Shown here in pieces: positions 52,947 through 62,617 of a DNA stretch of 64,000 nt. The notes beneath the pieces were generated by a model. That model was not told where the DNA came from. It ran no database searches and saw nothing but the letters and a program-made list of their open reading frames with translations. Both the position numbers and the translations under genes were made by a program. The stretch's first letter is position 1; every line of letters starts with the position of its first letter. Source of the stretch: Legionella quateirensis (GTDB taxonomy: Bacteria; Pseudomonadota; Gammaproteobacteria; Legionellales; Legionellaceae); assembly GCF_001467955.1 (NCBI RefSeq), contig NZ_LNYR01000031.1:270699-334698 (forward strand). Direction: 5' to 3'.

Positions 52947-55925
52947 ATGTTAAGTATACAACCACTTTCATCAGCTAAAGGCGCTGCGGATTATTATACG
53001 ACTGCTTTTAATTATTACTCAGGAGATGCAACGGCTATGCTTTGGCTGGGTAAAGGCAGCGATCAGTTACAACTAAAAGGGATTGTTGAAAAAGAACAAA
53101 TGTTGACTCTGTTAGAAGGAGAGCTACCTAATGGCCTGAGACTTCAAAACCTTAAAGGAGAACATCGTCCTGGTTTTGATATGACCTTTTCCGCCCCTAA
53201 AAGTGTTTCCATATTGGTGGGTCTAGGTGCAGCACCTGAACTAGTAGGCTTTCATGATAAAGCTGTTAAATATGCGATTGCTCAAATTGAAAACGAATTT
53301 GCAGAAACACGGGTTCGACGTGATGGGGAAATCGTTTTTGAAAAGACAGGGAATTTGGTAGTTGCTGCATTTAGGCAGCCTAGTTCACGTGCCAACGATC
53401 CTGCATTGCATACTCATTGCGTCACTATGAATATGACTTTTCTAAATGGGAAAGCCAGGTCTTTGGCGAGTGATCCTTCCAGGAACAATGGAGTTATTGA
53501 GCAAATACAAAATAATGCCCACTATTGTGGGTTAATCTATCGGCAACATTTAGCTAATCAACTCAAAGAAGCAGGATTTCGTTTACAATTAACAGGTGAC
53601 GGATTATTTGAAATTGATGGCATACCCAAAGATGTTTTGAGGGAATTCTCAAGACGTCGAATAGATATTGAGCGACATTTAGAAGAAAAAGGTTGGGAAG
53701 GAGCAAAAAGCTCATCTGCTGCTACACTTTTGACGCGTCATGGAAAGGAGGAGCAGGATCTGGCTTTCTTTGAAGAAGATTGGCAACAACGCGCCAAAGC
53801 ATTGGGGTTTGATGCACATGAATTTATAAAAAATCGCGATCAGCAATTTGAATCAAATACCTGGTTATCTGGGATTAAAGAAAAACTATTATCGCTAGTT
53901 AGAAAAAATACTCAAAACAAAAATCCTACAGAAATTGATGCCGCTCATGCATGTGTCCAGGTGGCAACTGAAACCTTAAGTCAACGTTCTTCAGTATTTA
54001 GTGAGCAAGCTTTATTAGCAGAATCCATGAAACATAGTTTAATTTATCCCCAGTCGATCGATAAAAAAACAATTATTCAAGCTGTCCAGCACGAGAAAAG
54101 ATCTCAAACACTTTATGAATCAAGATGTCCCAAGACCCAACAAGCATTACTAACTACACCATGGTTATTGACACTTGAAGCAGAAACCATCGCTAGAATT
54201 GATAACAATAAAGGCGTGATGCCCGCTATTTCAAGCAAAAAAGGTGTTGAGGATTTCCAAAAGCAGAGAGCTGAGTCATTACCATTTCCAATGACTGACT
54301 CTCAAAAGCAGTCAATGATCGCCTTGTTGACAAGTAGGGATCGCTTTTCAGCAATACAGGGTTATGCAGGCGTTGCCAAAACTTCTATGTTGGCTGAAGC
54401 ACGACTTTTAATTCAAGAGCAGGGTTATCAACTTCGCGGTATTACAGTTGCCAGTTCTGCTGCAAACGAATTACAAACTAAAGCAGGAATTCGTTCGGAC
54501 GTATATCCAATTGTGCACCAGGAACTCAAAGAATCACCGAGTGGTTCATTATCCAAAACATTATTTATCGTTGATGAATCATCTATGCTTTCATCACACC
54601 AAGGTCATGAACTTCTAAAGCAAATTGAACGAACGGGTGCACGTCTAGTTTTAGTTGGAGATAAAGCACAATTACCCAGCGTAAATACAGGCCGGATTTT
54701 TAGTTTGACTCAAGATTATGGTATTGAAACCACTGTTATGGATGAAATAGTTCGGCAGAAAAATAAAAACGTGAAGGATGCCGTAATTTCCGCAACGAAA
54801 GGGGACGTCAAAGAAGCATTAGAGAATCTTGAAGTTCAAACCCTGGCTACACATGAAGAACGAATTAAATGGATTGCTAATCATTGGTTATCTTTAACTC
54901 CAGAACGTCGACAAGAAACTTTATTATTTGCTCCAACTCATGCAAACAGAGAAACCATTACTGAGATCCTCCGCAAAGGTCTTAAAAATGAAGCGGTCTT
55001 AGAAGGCAATGTTTATATGCAAACTGTTCTCAAAGCAAAAACAATTGAGGCTGTTCAACAACGATTCGTGGATTATTATCAAAAAGGAGATGTGGTGCGT
55101 TTTAACCAGAGTTTTAAAAAAGGCGATCTCAAACAGGGGGATTATTATACCGTTGGTCAGATCTCCTCAAATCATCGCCGTGACAATGTGTTGCCCCTCA
55201 TTAATAATGAAAATGGAAAACATGTTCAGTTTGCTCTCAAAAATCTTCCTAATTATAAGACACACTCCGCTCCTTTTGAGCGGGTAATTGAGCTTTATGA
55301 TCCAAAGTCATTAGAGCTAATTAAAGGAGATAAAGTGATGTGGACACGTAATTTTAAAGATTTGGGTATTAGGAATGGGCTGTGTGCTGTGCTTAGTGAA
55401 GTCAATGACAAATCACTTCATTTCACTACAAAAGAAGGTAGTTCATTAAAGCTAGAAAAATCACATCCAGCACTTAAACATCTTGATTACAGTTATGTAC
55501 TTACTAATTACAAAGTACAGGGAAAGGATGCCCCTTATGCTATTGGATTAATGGAGTCATATCATCGTTTCAGTGCAACATTAAAAAACTTCTATGTTCA
55601 AATTTCAAGGGCTATTAATGGTATGACGTTAGTAACGGATAACAAAGAACATCTTATTGATGCTATTAAAAGAAATTCAGATGAAAAACCTGCCTCCCTA
55701 GATATTATTTCTAGTGACCAGTTGAACAAGCATGGGGAGCGGTTCATGAATCAGACTAAATTATCAATTCAATCTGTAATAGATAAAAAAAGCTTATTAG
55801 AGGCAAATGAAACATCCAACTACTTAAACCATCAAAACAAAATAGGGGAGCTTTATTATACAAAAAATAATAGTCAGGTAATTCCTGAAAGAGCAAAACC
55901 ATTAATTAAGGAATTAGAATTATAA
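52947..55925 (+). CDS. traI: MobF conjugative relaxase-helicase TraI
   Basis: A 992-residue bifunctional protein, TrwC-sized and much shorter than F TraI. The relaxase domain has the two tyrosine pairs Tyr16-Tyr17 and Tyr23-Tyr24, and the three-His metal site (HTHC, His155/His157). The helicase domain has GYAGVAKTSM as motif I (Lys478; Ala replaces the usual Gly before Lys), motif II FIVDESSML and motif III LVLVGDKAQLPSV. It nicks oriT, stays bound to the 5' end and unwinds the strand for transfer. GAGGTG lies before the ATG. Last large gene of the operon. Confidence 0.95.
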   Translation: MLSIQPLSSAKGAADYYTTAFNYYSGDATAMLWLGKGSDQLQLKGIVEKEQMLTLLEGELPNGLRLQNLKGEHRPGFDMTFSAPKSVSILVGLGAAPELVGFHDKAVKYAIAQIENEFAETRVRRDGEIVFEKTGNLVVAAFRQPSSRANDPALHTHCVTMNMTFLNGKARSLASDPSRNNGVIEQIQNNAHYCGLIYRQHLANQLKEAGFRLQLTGDGLFEIDGIPKDVLREFSRRRIDIERHLEEKGWEGAKSSSAATLLTRHGKEEQDLAFFEEDWQQRAKALGFDAHEFIKNRDQQFESNTWLSGIKEKLLSLVRKNTQNKNPTEIDAAHACVQVATETLSQRSSVFSEQALLAESMKHSLIYPQSIDKKTIIQAVQHEKRSQTLYESRCPKTQQALLTTPWLLTLEAETIARIDNNKGVMPAISSKKGVEDFQKQRAESLPFPMTDSQKQSMIALLTSRDRFSAIQGYAGVAKTSMLAEARLLIQEQGYQLRGITVASSAANELQTKAGIRSDVYPIVHQELKESPSGSLSKTLFIVDESSMLSSHQGHELLKQIERTGARLVLVGDKAQLPSVNTGRIFSLTQDYGIETTVMDEIVRQKNKNVKDAVISATKGDVKEALENLEVQTLATHEERIKWIANHWLSLTPERRQETLLFAPTHANRETITEILRKGLKNEAVLEGNVYMQTVLKAKTIEAVQQRFVDYYQKGDVVRFNQSFKKGDLKQGDYYTVGQISSNHRRDNVLPLINNENGKHVQFALKNLPNYKTHSAPFERVIELYDPKSLELIKGDKVMWTRNFKDLGIRNGLCAVLSEVNDKSLHFTTKEGSSLKLEKSHPALKHLDYSYVLTNYKVQGKDAPYAIGLMESYHRFSATLKNFYVQISRAINGMTLVTDNKEHLIDAIKRNSDEKPASLDIISSDQLNKHGERFMNQTKLSIQSVIDKKSLLEANETSNYLNHQNKIGELYYTKNNSQVIPERAKPLIKELEL

Positions 55926-55939
55926 CCTAGGGGATCACC

Positions 55940-56269
55940 ATGTCACGATTAACAGTTTCATTGCCAGATAACTTACACAATCGAATTTCATCCTTAGCCA
56001 CCAAAAACAATGAGTCAATGTCGAATATTATTAACCAATTGATTCATATAGGTATGCATCATTGGAACGAAGCTCAGCAAAAAAATACTATTAAACCCAA
56101 CCAGACCGTTGAACAACACTGTCAACAACTTATCATACAGATGAATGCCCTTATTAAAAATATGTCTGTAGAGTTGCTTAAGTTTAATCAAGAAGATTTT
56201 GAGCAGTTACAGCAGGCCGCTGTAGGTAAATTCAATGAATTAAAAAGTATTTGTGATGATGTAACCTAA
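55940..56269 (+). CDS. Ribbon-helix-helix relaxosome accessory protein (TraY/TrwA-like role)
   Basis: A 109-residue protein with an N-terminal ribbon-helix-helix fold (SRLTVSLPDNLHNRISSLAT, then NESMSNIINQLIHIGMHH) and a helical coiled C-terminus. It starts 14 bp after traI with AGGGGATC as ribosome-binding site. RHH proteins next to relaxase genes normally bind oriT and recruit the relaxase (TraY, TrwA). The sequence does not tell which; the role is from position. Confidence 0.6.
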   Translation: MSRLTVSLPDNLHNRISSLATKNNESMSNIINQLIHIGMHHWNEAQQKNTIKPNQTVEQHCQQLIIQMNALIKNMSVELLKFNQEDFEQLQQAAVGKFNELKSICDDVT

Positions 56270-56413
56270 TTTTTAATGTGAAATGAATTCTTTCGAAACC
56301 AGAATACTAAAATAGTACTATCGAGGAGAGTATACGCTCATGGCCGTTGCAATTTAGATGGTTCACAAGCTTAACCCAAAGTTTGATCATAAATGATTGA
56401 CTTGTGCCTCATT

Positions 56414-56452
56414 CTTGGTTATGTTACTTTTAATTAAAGTAACATAACCAAG
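56414..56452. promoter_or_regulatory. Perfect 17-bp inverted repeat overlapping a ribosome-binding region
   Basis: Arms at 56414-56430 (CTTGGTTATGTTACTTT) and 56436-56452 with loop TAATT. The 3' arm ends in CCAAG, directly before GTGGG and the ATG at 56462, so the AAGG-type Shine-Dalgarno of the next gene lies at the foot of the hairpin. It may be an RHH operator, an oriT arm or an RNA structure controlling translation. Confidence 0.6.
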
Positions 56453-56461
56453 GTGGGTTAT

Positions 56462-57097
56462 ATGGACCAGCATTCAAATGCAGAAAAGCAAGCCCGATAT
56501 AGAAAGAAAGAGCAACTTAGGCGTCAAGCAGATCAAATTGTACGTAAATGGCAGTTAGAGCCTTGGAAGCACCACTTGAAAAGTCTGCAGGAGGTACATC
56601 ATCTTATTGACGCTGCAATTAAACTCCCATCTGGTTGGACTGACGAAGATTATTTGAATGCAGAGAAAAGACTTTACCACGTCTATTCGGAAATAGTCTC
56701 TCCAGTTAATCAGCTTTCAAATGATGTGCATGAAAGTAGAAATGCTTTTAACAAATCCATAAGCCCTTCTGACCTACCCAAGATTAATTCCAATTTAATA
56801 AAAGCAGCGGAAAACACAAATGCATTAGCTTCACATATTATCTCTGCACTTAAATTATCTGATTGTAATGAAGCTGATCAAGCAGCCGCCTTAATGGAGG
56901 CTATGCGGTTTGTGGGGAGAACTTTAACAAATAATCGTGAAAGTCCTTGCTCTCAGGCAACGACAATGTGCCTTGCTACGATTGATCGTATATACGAGCG
57001 TCCACGTTGGTTCGCTAAAAAACTTGCGGACACACTTTCTCAACAAATTCACCCTGATATTTTGCGTGAAATTGGAAAGTATTTAGTTAATAACTAA
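56462..57097 (+). CDS. Hypothetical ICE protein
   Basis: A 211-residue all-helical, charged protein (RRQADQIVRKWQLEPWKHHL at the N-terminus, RPRWFAKKLADTLSQQIHPD at the C-terminus), no transmembrane segment. I do not recognise it. Start ATG 56462 (GTG 56453 in frame) directly behind the large inverted repeat. It precedes the HNH gene by 12 bp, so the two are probably cotranscribed. Confidence 0.55.
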   Translation: MDQHSNAEKQARYRKKEQLRRQADQIVRKWQLEPWKHHLKSLQEVHHLIDAAIKLPSGWTDEDYLNAEKRLYHVYSEIVSPVNQLSNDVHESRNAFNKSISPSDLPKINSNLIKAAENTNALASHIISALKLSDCNEADQAAALMEAMRFVGRTLTNNRESPCSQATTMCLATIDRIYERPRWFAKKLADTLSQQIHPDILREIGKYLVNN

Positions 57098-57109
57098 ACA
57101 GAGAATGCT

Positions 57110-58234
57110 ATGGAACTAATTGATGTAAATGTTTTTACGCGCGAAACAGAATGTATTTATCAAGGAGAAAGCTATTCCGTTCGTGATAATGGGGCAGTAT
57201 TTCGACATCAGCGACTCGGAAAACGTATACGTACCATTGATAACCAATGGACATTTGGAAAAATAAATTCAACAAACCCCTACTTGCATCTGTCAAAAGT
57301 TCGTATACACAGAATTGTAGCTACAGCTTTCCATGGGGAGCCACCCAATCCTCAATATGTTGTAGATCATATTGATACAAACTGCAGAAATAATCGTCCA
57401 GAAAATCTTAGATGGGTAACTCGCTTAGAGAATGCTCTTATGAATCCTGTAACAAGGAAAAAAATTGAATTCATATGCGGAAGTATTGAGGCATTTCTTG
57501 AAGATCCTTCAAGGTTAAATGGTTTTGAAGTCGAGCGAAGTTTTGCATGGATGAGAACAGTTACACCAGAAGAAGCACAAAATTGTTTAGAGCGTATGTC
57601 TCTATGGGCGGGTTCTAATAAAGAACCCAGAGGGGGTTCTTGGGGGGAATGGATTTATGAGTCGATTAAAGAAAGAAAAATATTTGTCAGTGAACCTAAG
57701 TTAGATATAGCTTTAGAAGAGGTTCAAAACTGTAGCCAGCGCGAGTCTAAGTATGCAAGTATAGATAAAAAAACCAGTGAAGGTTCCTTGGATGAATGGT
57801 TCTATGAGCCAAGTATAGAAAGGGAAATATTTGGCAGAGAATCTGAGTTAGTGATGGCTTTAACACAAAGGTGTGTACAATATAGGTGGAGAGTCCCTTC
57901 CTATTTTCCATGTTGTCCTGAAGAAATAGGAGCAAATCCTCTTGAAGCATACTTACAGAATCTTAAAGTCGGAGCTGTTTTTTCTTACAATGATTCTTAT
58001 CCCAAATCAACAATAGTTGAATTTGTAGGAACTCAGGGGAACTTATCAATTTTGGTAATGTGTCAGAAAGATAATCTTAAACCATGGTCAATTGCTGAAA
58101 TTACATTTGAGAATGATTTTTTTGTACATTCTAACTTAGGCTCATCTTTTGAAAAAGATGGTGCCAACAAAGCATTTTGTATCATTCAAGGATTAGAATG
58201 GACTGGAGGTGATACAATTGACGACTTCTGTTGA
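57110..58234 (+). CDS. HNH-type endonuclease-like protein with duplicated C-terminal segment
   Basis: A 374-residue protein. The N-terminal 130 residues are a NUMOD4/HNH homing-endonuclease-like domain: HRIVATAFHGEPP, then VVDHIDTNCRNNRPENLRWVT, with the HNH His/Asn residues near 88-105. The remaining region contains two similar blocks, GGSWGEWIYESIKERKIF ... ALEEVQ and EGSLDEWFYEPSIEREIF ... ALTQRC, then a strand-rich end. HNH domains cleave DNA. In an ICE cargo zone it could be a mobile nuclease, a recombination aid or defence. Function of the repeated tail is unknown. Confidence 0.65.
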   Translation: MELIDVNVFTRETECIYQGESYSVRDNGAVFRHQRLGKRIRTIDNQWTFGKINSTNPYLHLSKVRIHRIVATAFHGEPPNPQYVVDHIDTNCRNNRPENLRWVTRLENALMNPVTRKKIEFICGSIEAFLEDPSRLNGFEVERSFAWMRTVTPEEAQNCLERMSLWAGSNKEPRGGSWGEWIYESIKERKIFVSEPKLDIALEEVQNCSQRESKYASIDKKTSEGSLDEWFYEPSIEREIFGRESELVMALTQRCVQYRWRVPSYFPCCPEEIGANPLEAYLQNLKVGAVFSYNDSYPKSTIVEFVGTQGNLSILVMCQKDNLKPWSIAEITFENDFFVHSNLGSSFEKDGANKAFCIIQGLEWTGGDTIDDFC

Positions 58235-58771
58235 GGAAGATATTCAATGCTCATTTATTTACATTTAGCAACCACTAGTCGTAGATAATTACAGCTAATG
58301 AATCAATGAGCCGCGACAATCAGATCGATTCGATATCATGCTTTCTTGTGAAGGTGGAGGTTTGTAAAATCATAATAACCACCCGAAGACATCTATTCTG
58401 CGCTTTGAAAGTTTAGATAGGATTTCGAGTTTACAACTAAAAGTGGTGCAGCTGTGATGCAATTAGTGGTGAGCTAATTGAAATACCAGCTTAGATCATA
58501 ATAAACTAAAGGCCTCTTCTGATATTTGTTTGCACCATAATCTGCATCATGTATTCACCGCATTTCTTAGCTGATTATTCGTTCTTTATGTAAATTACAT
58601 GATATTAATCAATTGGTTATAATGCATATTACAACATGCGAAAGGTGTGTGTATTAATCTTTAATTTGTTTCTGGTGGATATCTTTTTTTTAGTTTTATC
58701 CTGATTTTTTATTTTTGTTAGCGCGGTTTAATTTGCGCGTATGTGAATTTGGAAATGACTTAGATTTATAG
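58235..58771. other. 537-bp AT-rich intergenic region
   Basis: No gene seen. It holds two small palindromes: CAATTAG-N7-CTAATTG (58460-58480) and ATGTAA-A-TTACAT (58588-58600). The region separates two convergent transcripts and may hold terminators, but no hairpin plus T-run stands out. Confidence 0.5.
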
Positions 58772-60007
58772 TCATGACCCAAGCTCAAATAGATTTACAT
58801 AATTTTTTTTCTTTATAAAATTTAGCGTATTAAATTGTTTTTGATCCTCTTTTATTTCATTTGTTTTAGATAAATATGTTAGGCATTTATATGCATCCTC
58901 TATAGATTCAAATGAATTTGAATTTTGCAAATGGAAATTCAGTAATTCAACATAATAAAATTGTAAAAGGTAACAAAAAAAATTTGATTTTTTATTCTCT
59001 ACTCCATTATGAACATATTGGTTTCGTATATTTTTAATATGTTCAAGTATAATTTTGTCATAAGAAGGCTTTTCACTTATAGCTGCAACACGTTTTAAAA
59101 CCTGATCATAATTGCCCTTAGACGAATTACTTAATTTATCTAGAGAATTCCAAAGTAAAGTTAAAGCCGTAGTTGAATGATAATCATCTAGTGCATTCAC
59201 GTATAATAATAAACTTTCTTTTACTATACTCCGATATTTATCCTGCTTGATATTTTGTATTTGGTTTATAATTTCATAAACTTTATCGAACCTGCTAAAT
59301 GTATGTATATTATGTGGGGGAAAATAATTAAACTCATCATGTCTAAATATAGATATTATCTCATGTTTTTGATTCAACAATAGAGATTTGCCTAGACGTA
59401 TTTGATTTATAGGATCGGATGAGTTATCAACGCGAATATAATAAATGCTTAACGCACATAAAATAGCTCTAAATATATTAAGATTTCTTATATGATATTC
59501 TATGCTATTAGATCTACTTTTAGTTTTAATGGCTATTATTGAATAATTTTCATTGGTAGGTAAGTCGTTAAAAATCATTTGTTCGTGAATGAAAAGAAAT
59601 TCTTTTGGCAATGAAGTTAAATCTGGCTTGTATATGTTTATATCGCAATCAAAAAAATTTAGATTTTTGATTGTTTCAGTTATCTTAATTGTAATAGTCG
59701 TTAACAAAATTTTTTCTTCATAATGGCTAGTGTGCAGGGGCTTTACAATTCTATTTAATTCATCAATAAAAAGAGTGGATTCAAATTTTTTTTTATTGAT
59801 GCATTCAATTAAAGATTTTTTGATACTTTCCATTAGAATTGCTTTATCAATCCCATCTTCAAATTCTATTAGTTCAGGAAGAATTTCAAGCCACAAAAAA
59901 CTTTTTAAATTTCGAGCTTTCACAATACCTTGATCTATTTTAAAGGACGTTAAATTAACACCTTTAAAGAATTCTTCGGGTGATGTGATATTCCATTTCA
60001 TATCCAT
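58772..60007 (-). CDS. ApeA-like HEPN-domain protein (candidate defence RNase)
   Basis: A 411-residue protein. The C-terminal domain resembles ApeA-type HEPN proteins: ALTLLWNSLDKLSNSS, then VAAISEK, then IRNQYVHNG with Arg328 and His333 forming the Rx4H motif. The N-terminal 240 residues are an unrecognised alpha/beta region (NYSIIAIKTKSRSNSIEYH). ApeA-family HEPN proteins include a known anti-phage defence RNase; function here is inferred. It is transcribed away from the RM genes, with the 333-bp divergent region between. Confidence 0.65.
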   Translation of the reverse strand: MDMKWNITSPEEFFKGVNLTSFKIDQGIVKARNLKSFLWLEILPELIEFEDGIDKAILMESIKKSLIECINKKKFESTLFIDELNRIVKPLHTSHYEEKILLTTITIKITETIKNLNFFDCDINIYKPDLTSLPKEFLFIHEQMIFNDLPTNENYSIIAIKTKSRSNSIEYHIRNLNIFRAILCALSIYYIRVDNSSDPINQIRLGKSLLLNQKHEIISIFRHDEFNYFPPHNIHTFSRFDKVYEIINQIQNIKQDKYRSIVKESLLLYVNALDDYHSTTALTLLWNSLDKLSNSSKGNYDQVLKRVAAISEKPSYDKIILEHIKNIRNQYVHNGVENKKSNFFCYLLQFYYVELLNFHLQNSNSFESIEDAYKCLTYLSKTNEIKEDQKQFNTLNFIKKKNYVNLFELGS

Positions 60008-60340
60008 TTTATGTCCTATGTAAATCAGTTAGATGGAAAGAATCATTCAGCTAAAATATCTGTCAGGTGATACACTTTGAGTGCATGAACAAAGGCCATA
60101 GAGATAAAAATAGCATAAGTGTTGGATTTTGACAGTAGATAAACTTTTAGCTACCACAGAGGGAGGGTAAATTAGTTGTTTTTTTGAATAATTTATTATA
60201 GATAAGTAGTATTTATGTAATTGTAAGTCCTTTTATAATCATCAAGCTATATTTTTATCCTCGCAAAATCTAACCCCTTCAAATGAACTCCGTCAAATTT
60301 AGTTTTAAAACGCAAGCTATACTTGTTTTAGGGATAATAA
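60008..60340. other. Divergent region between HEPN gene and methyltransferase
   Basis: AT-rich with no frame of note. It must contain both promoters; a TATACT at 60326-60331 before the methyltransferase start is a candidate -10. No controller (C-protein) gene lies here. Confidence 0.45.
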
Positions 60341-61045
60341 TTGAATGGTGATTTAGTGAATACACATTTCTACAAAATAGATAACTTAAATGCATTTCAC
60401 TGGTTTAAAACTATTAAAAGCCATTCATTAGATTTAGTTATAACAGATCCTCCCTATGAGTCTCTAGAAAAGTATAGAGCAATTGGGACCACTACAAGAT
60501 TAACAACCAGTAAAGCATCCAGTAATGAGTGGTTTCCTACAATTTCTAATAAAAAATTAATTACTGTAATTAAAGAAATTTACAGGATATTAAAACCCAA
60601 TAGCCATTTTTATCTTTTTTGTGATACTGAAACAATGTTTTACATAAAACCCATTGCAGAAAAAATCGGATTCAAATTTTGGAAACCAATAATATGGGAT
60701 AAGGTAAATATAGGAATGGGATATCACTACAGATCTAGGTATGAAAATATTCTTTTTTTCGAAAAGGGAAAAAGAAAACTAAATAACCTTTCTATTCCAG
60801 ATATTCTTACATGTAAAAGGATTATGAATGGTTACCCTACAGAAAAACCTGTGGAATTAATGGAAATATTAATACAACAAAGTTCACTACCCGGAGATAT
60901 TATTGCTGATCCATTTTTAGGATCGGGTAGTGTTGCTGAGGCATCAATTATTAATGAACGTAGTTTTATAGGAACTGATATTAAAGCAAATGCCGTTGCT
61001 TTTACTCAAAAAAGATTAGATTGTTTGTTAGAAAAATTTGGTTAA
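60341..61045 (+). CDS. DNA (N4-cytosine or N6-adenine) methyltransferase of a Type II RM system
   Basis: A 234-residue beta-class methyltransferase. Motif IV is DPPY (Asp36-Tyr39), followed at the C-terminus by motif X/I (YPTEKPVELMEILIQQSS, then DPFLGSGS near 190-197). The DPPY-before-FxGxG order is diagnostic of the beta class. Target recognition residues lie in the middle. TTG 60341 or GTG 60356 is the start. It is followed 9 bp later by the nuclease-like gene, with which it forms a restriction-modification pair. Confidence 0.88.
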   Translation: MNGDLVNTHFYKIDNLNAFHWFKTIKSHSLDLVITDPPYESLEKYRAIGTTTRLTTSKASSNEWFPTISNKKLITVIKEIYRILKPNSHFYLFCDTETMFYIKPIAEKIGFKFWKPIIWDKVNIGMGYHYRSRYENILFFEKGKRKLNNLSIPDILTCKRIMNGYPTEKPVELMEILIQQSSLPGDIIADPFLGSGSVAEASIINERSFIGTDIKANAVAFTQKRLDCLLEKFG

Positions 61046-61054
61046 GGAAATCCT

Positions 61055-62317
61055 ATGGCTGAGGGTTATACAAATAAAGCTTGGGAAAATATTTTTAATA
61101 CACACCACCAACTTGATAAAGATATTTCATCAAATGGACTGGCTTATATAAGTGCGGAAGAGATAAAGAAATTTGGCAACCGTGAACCAAGATTAATGTG
61201 TAAATTTGATAGCAGAGAGTCTAGGCCTTCGATATTTAAACAAAAAAATTTGAGCATATTACCAATTCAAAATGGGAAATACATTTTAATAGAGGGTGAT
61301 GGATATCAAAATTTGTCTGTTTCTTCATCAAATATCAATTATTTAAGTCCTCCAAAAGGAATATGGTATGAAACTTTACCGTTGATACCAAGGTCAGAAT
61401 CCCAAGTCATCGATTTAGCTTTTGCAACAGGTTTGCTGGAGGACTTTTTAGAAGATCCTTCATTAAGATTAACTATTAGAGGTAGGTTAAGATCAAAGCC
61501 ATTTGATTTTTACTTTAATTCTCAAACACAAAAATTAACCGCTGATGGAGTCCAAGTCGAGATTGATGCTGGATATGAAGGAAATAAAATATATTTAATT
61601 GAAGCAAAAATGGGGGAAATTCAGGATTTTAATATTCGACAATTGTATTATCCATTACGAATGTGGTTTGAAGAGGATATTTCAAAAGATGTAATTCCTA
61701 TATTAATCAATTATGCGAATAATATAATCTCAATTTCACAATATGAATTTGAGGATTTTTGGATTTATTCCACTATTAAATTGGTGAAATGCACTCGTTA
61801 TGCATTTGAGGAACAGCCAGTTAAATTAATTTTAAATGAAATAATTGATAAAATTACTATATCTGATCAAGAACCTTTTGATATCCCTTTTCCTCAAGCT
61901 GATGATCTTACAAAAGTTAGAGATACTGTGGATTTAATCTCCTGGGGGTACAATTCAAAAAAAAGTATTGCAGATTTTTGGCAAGTAGATCAGAGGCAGG
62001 CAGACTATTATGCTAATGCGGCAATGTATTTAGGATTTATTAAACGAAATGGAAGCTGTTGGCAGTTAACAAACAAAGGAAATACCTTCGTTAATTTACC
62101 AACTACGAGACGTAATGATTTGCTTTGTTCTTCAATTTTCTCTTATCCAGTATTCTTTTCTGTAGGTAAATTTTATTTACAGAATAAGATATTACCTCAT
62201 GGTGAAATATTAAACACAATTTTGGAAAAATATCTTCCTCTTTCGGTGGAAACTATAAAACGTAGAAGCCAAACCGTTTTATCTTGGTTAAATTATATTC
62301 TTAAATTATGCGATTAA
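61055..62317 (+). CDS. Type II restriction endonuclease (PD-(D/E)XK)
   Basis: A 420-residue protein. A PD-(D/E)XK-like catalytic pattern is seen as VEIDAGYEGNKIYLIEAKMG: Asp171, Glu183-x-Lys185. The C-terminal 150 residues look like winged-helix domains (KSIADFWQVDQRQADYYANAA, GSCWQLTNKGNTFVNLP). It starts after AAGGA, 9 bp from the methyltransferase, and has the same orientation. The recognition sequence cannot be read. Confidence 0.78.
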   Translation: MAEGYTNKAWENIFNTHHQLDKDISSNGLAYISAEEIKKFGNREPRLMCKFDSRESRPSIFKQKNLSILPIQNGKYILIEGDGYQNLSVSSSNINYLSPPKGIWYETLPLIPRSESQVIDLAFATGLLEDFLEDPSLRLTIRGRLRSKPFDFYFNSQTQKLTADGVQVEIDAGYEGNKIYLIEAKMGEIQDFNIRQLYYPLRMWFEEDISKDVIPILINYANNIISISQYEFEDFWIYSTIKLVKCTRYAFEEQPVKLILNEIIDKITISDQEPFDIPFPQADDLTKVRDTVDLISWGYNSKKSIADFWQVDQRQADYYANAAMYLGFIKRNGSCWQLTNKGNTFVNLPTTRRNDLLCSSIFSYPVFFSVGKFYLQNKILPHGEILNTILEKYLPLSVETIKRRSQTVLSWLNYILKLCD

Positions 62318-62392
62318 ATTACTCTAATTTTGTTTATTTTTCACTCATATTCCTATAATATCTGCGGCTAGTTATGTTGTTTGGGCTTTATA

Positions 62393-62581
62393 ATGAATCG
62401 TGGTGGTTTTTCTTGGAAAAGATTTATTGGTATTTCTGCTTTTAAAGCGAGAATTTCAAGATATATTGGAATCCCTCTAACCAGATCAGGAAGGCAAAGA
62501 AAAATAGGGGCCTTGGTGGAGAAATTCATATCTACATTATTTGGTACAAACTTTAGAGTAAAGAGTAGGCCTAAAAAATAA
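62393..62581 (+). CDS. Small basic conserved-looking protein (62 aa)
   Basis: 62 residues from ATG 62393 (an upstream frame start at 62381 is less likely). It is strongly basic (net positive) with the segment NRGGFSWKRFIGISAFKAR then IGIPLTRSGRQRKIG. I have an impression of meeting this pattern as a short hypothetical protein near mobile-element cargo, but no function is known to me. DNA or RNA binding is plausible from its charge. It sits between the RM pair and a convergent coiled-coil gene. Confidence 0.5.
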   Translation: MNRGGFSWKRFIGISAFKARISRYIGIPLTRSGRQRKIGALVEKFISTLFGTNFRVKSRPKK

Positions 62582-62617
62582 TATAATAATATTAATTATT
62601 GTATTTTTCATGATTAG

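Noticed and set aside
56270-56413. oriT in the traI-downstream gap
   Set aside because: I looked for F-like or R388-like nic sequences and found no good match; only the inverted repeat at 56414-56452 is kept as a candidate.
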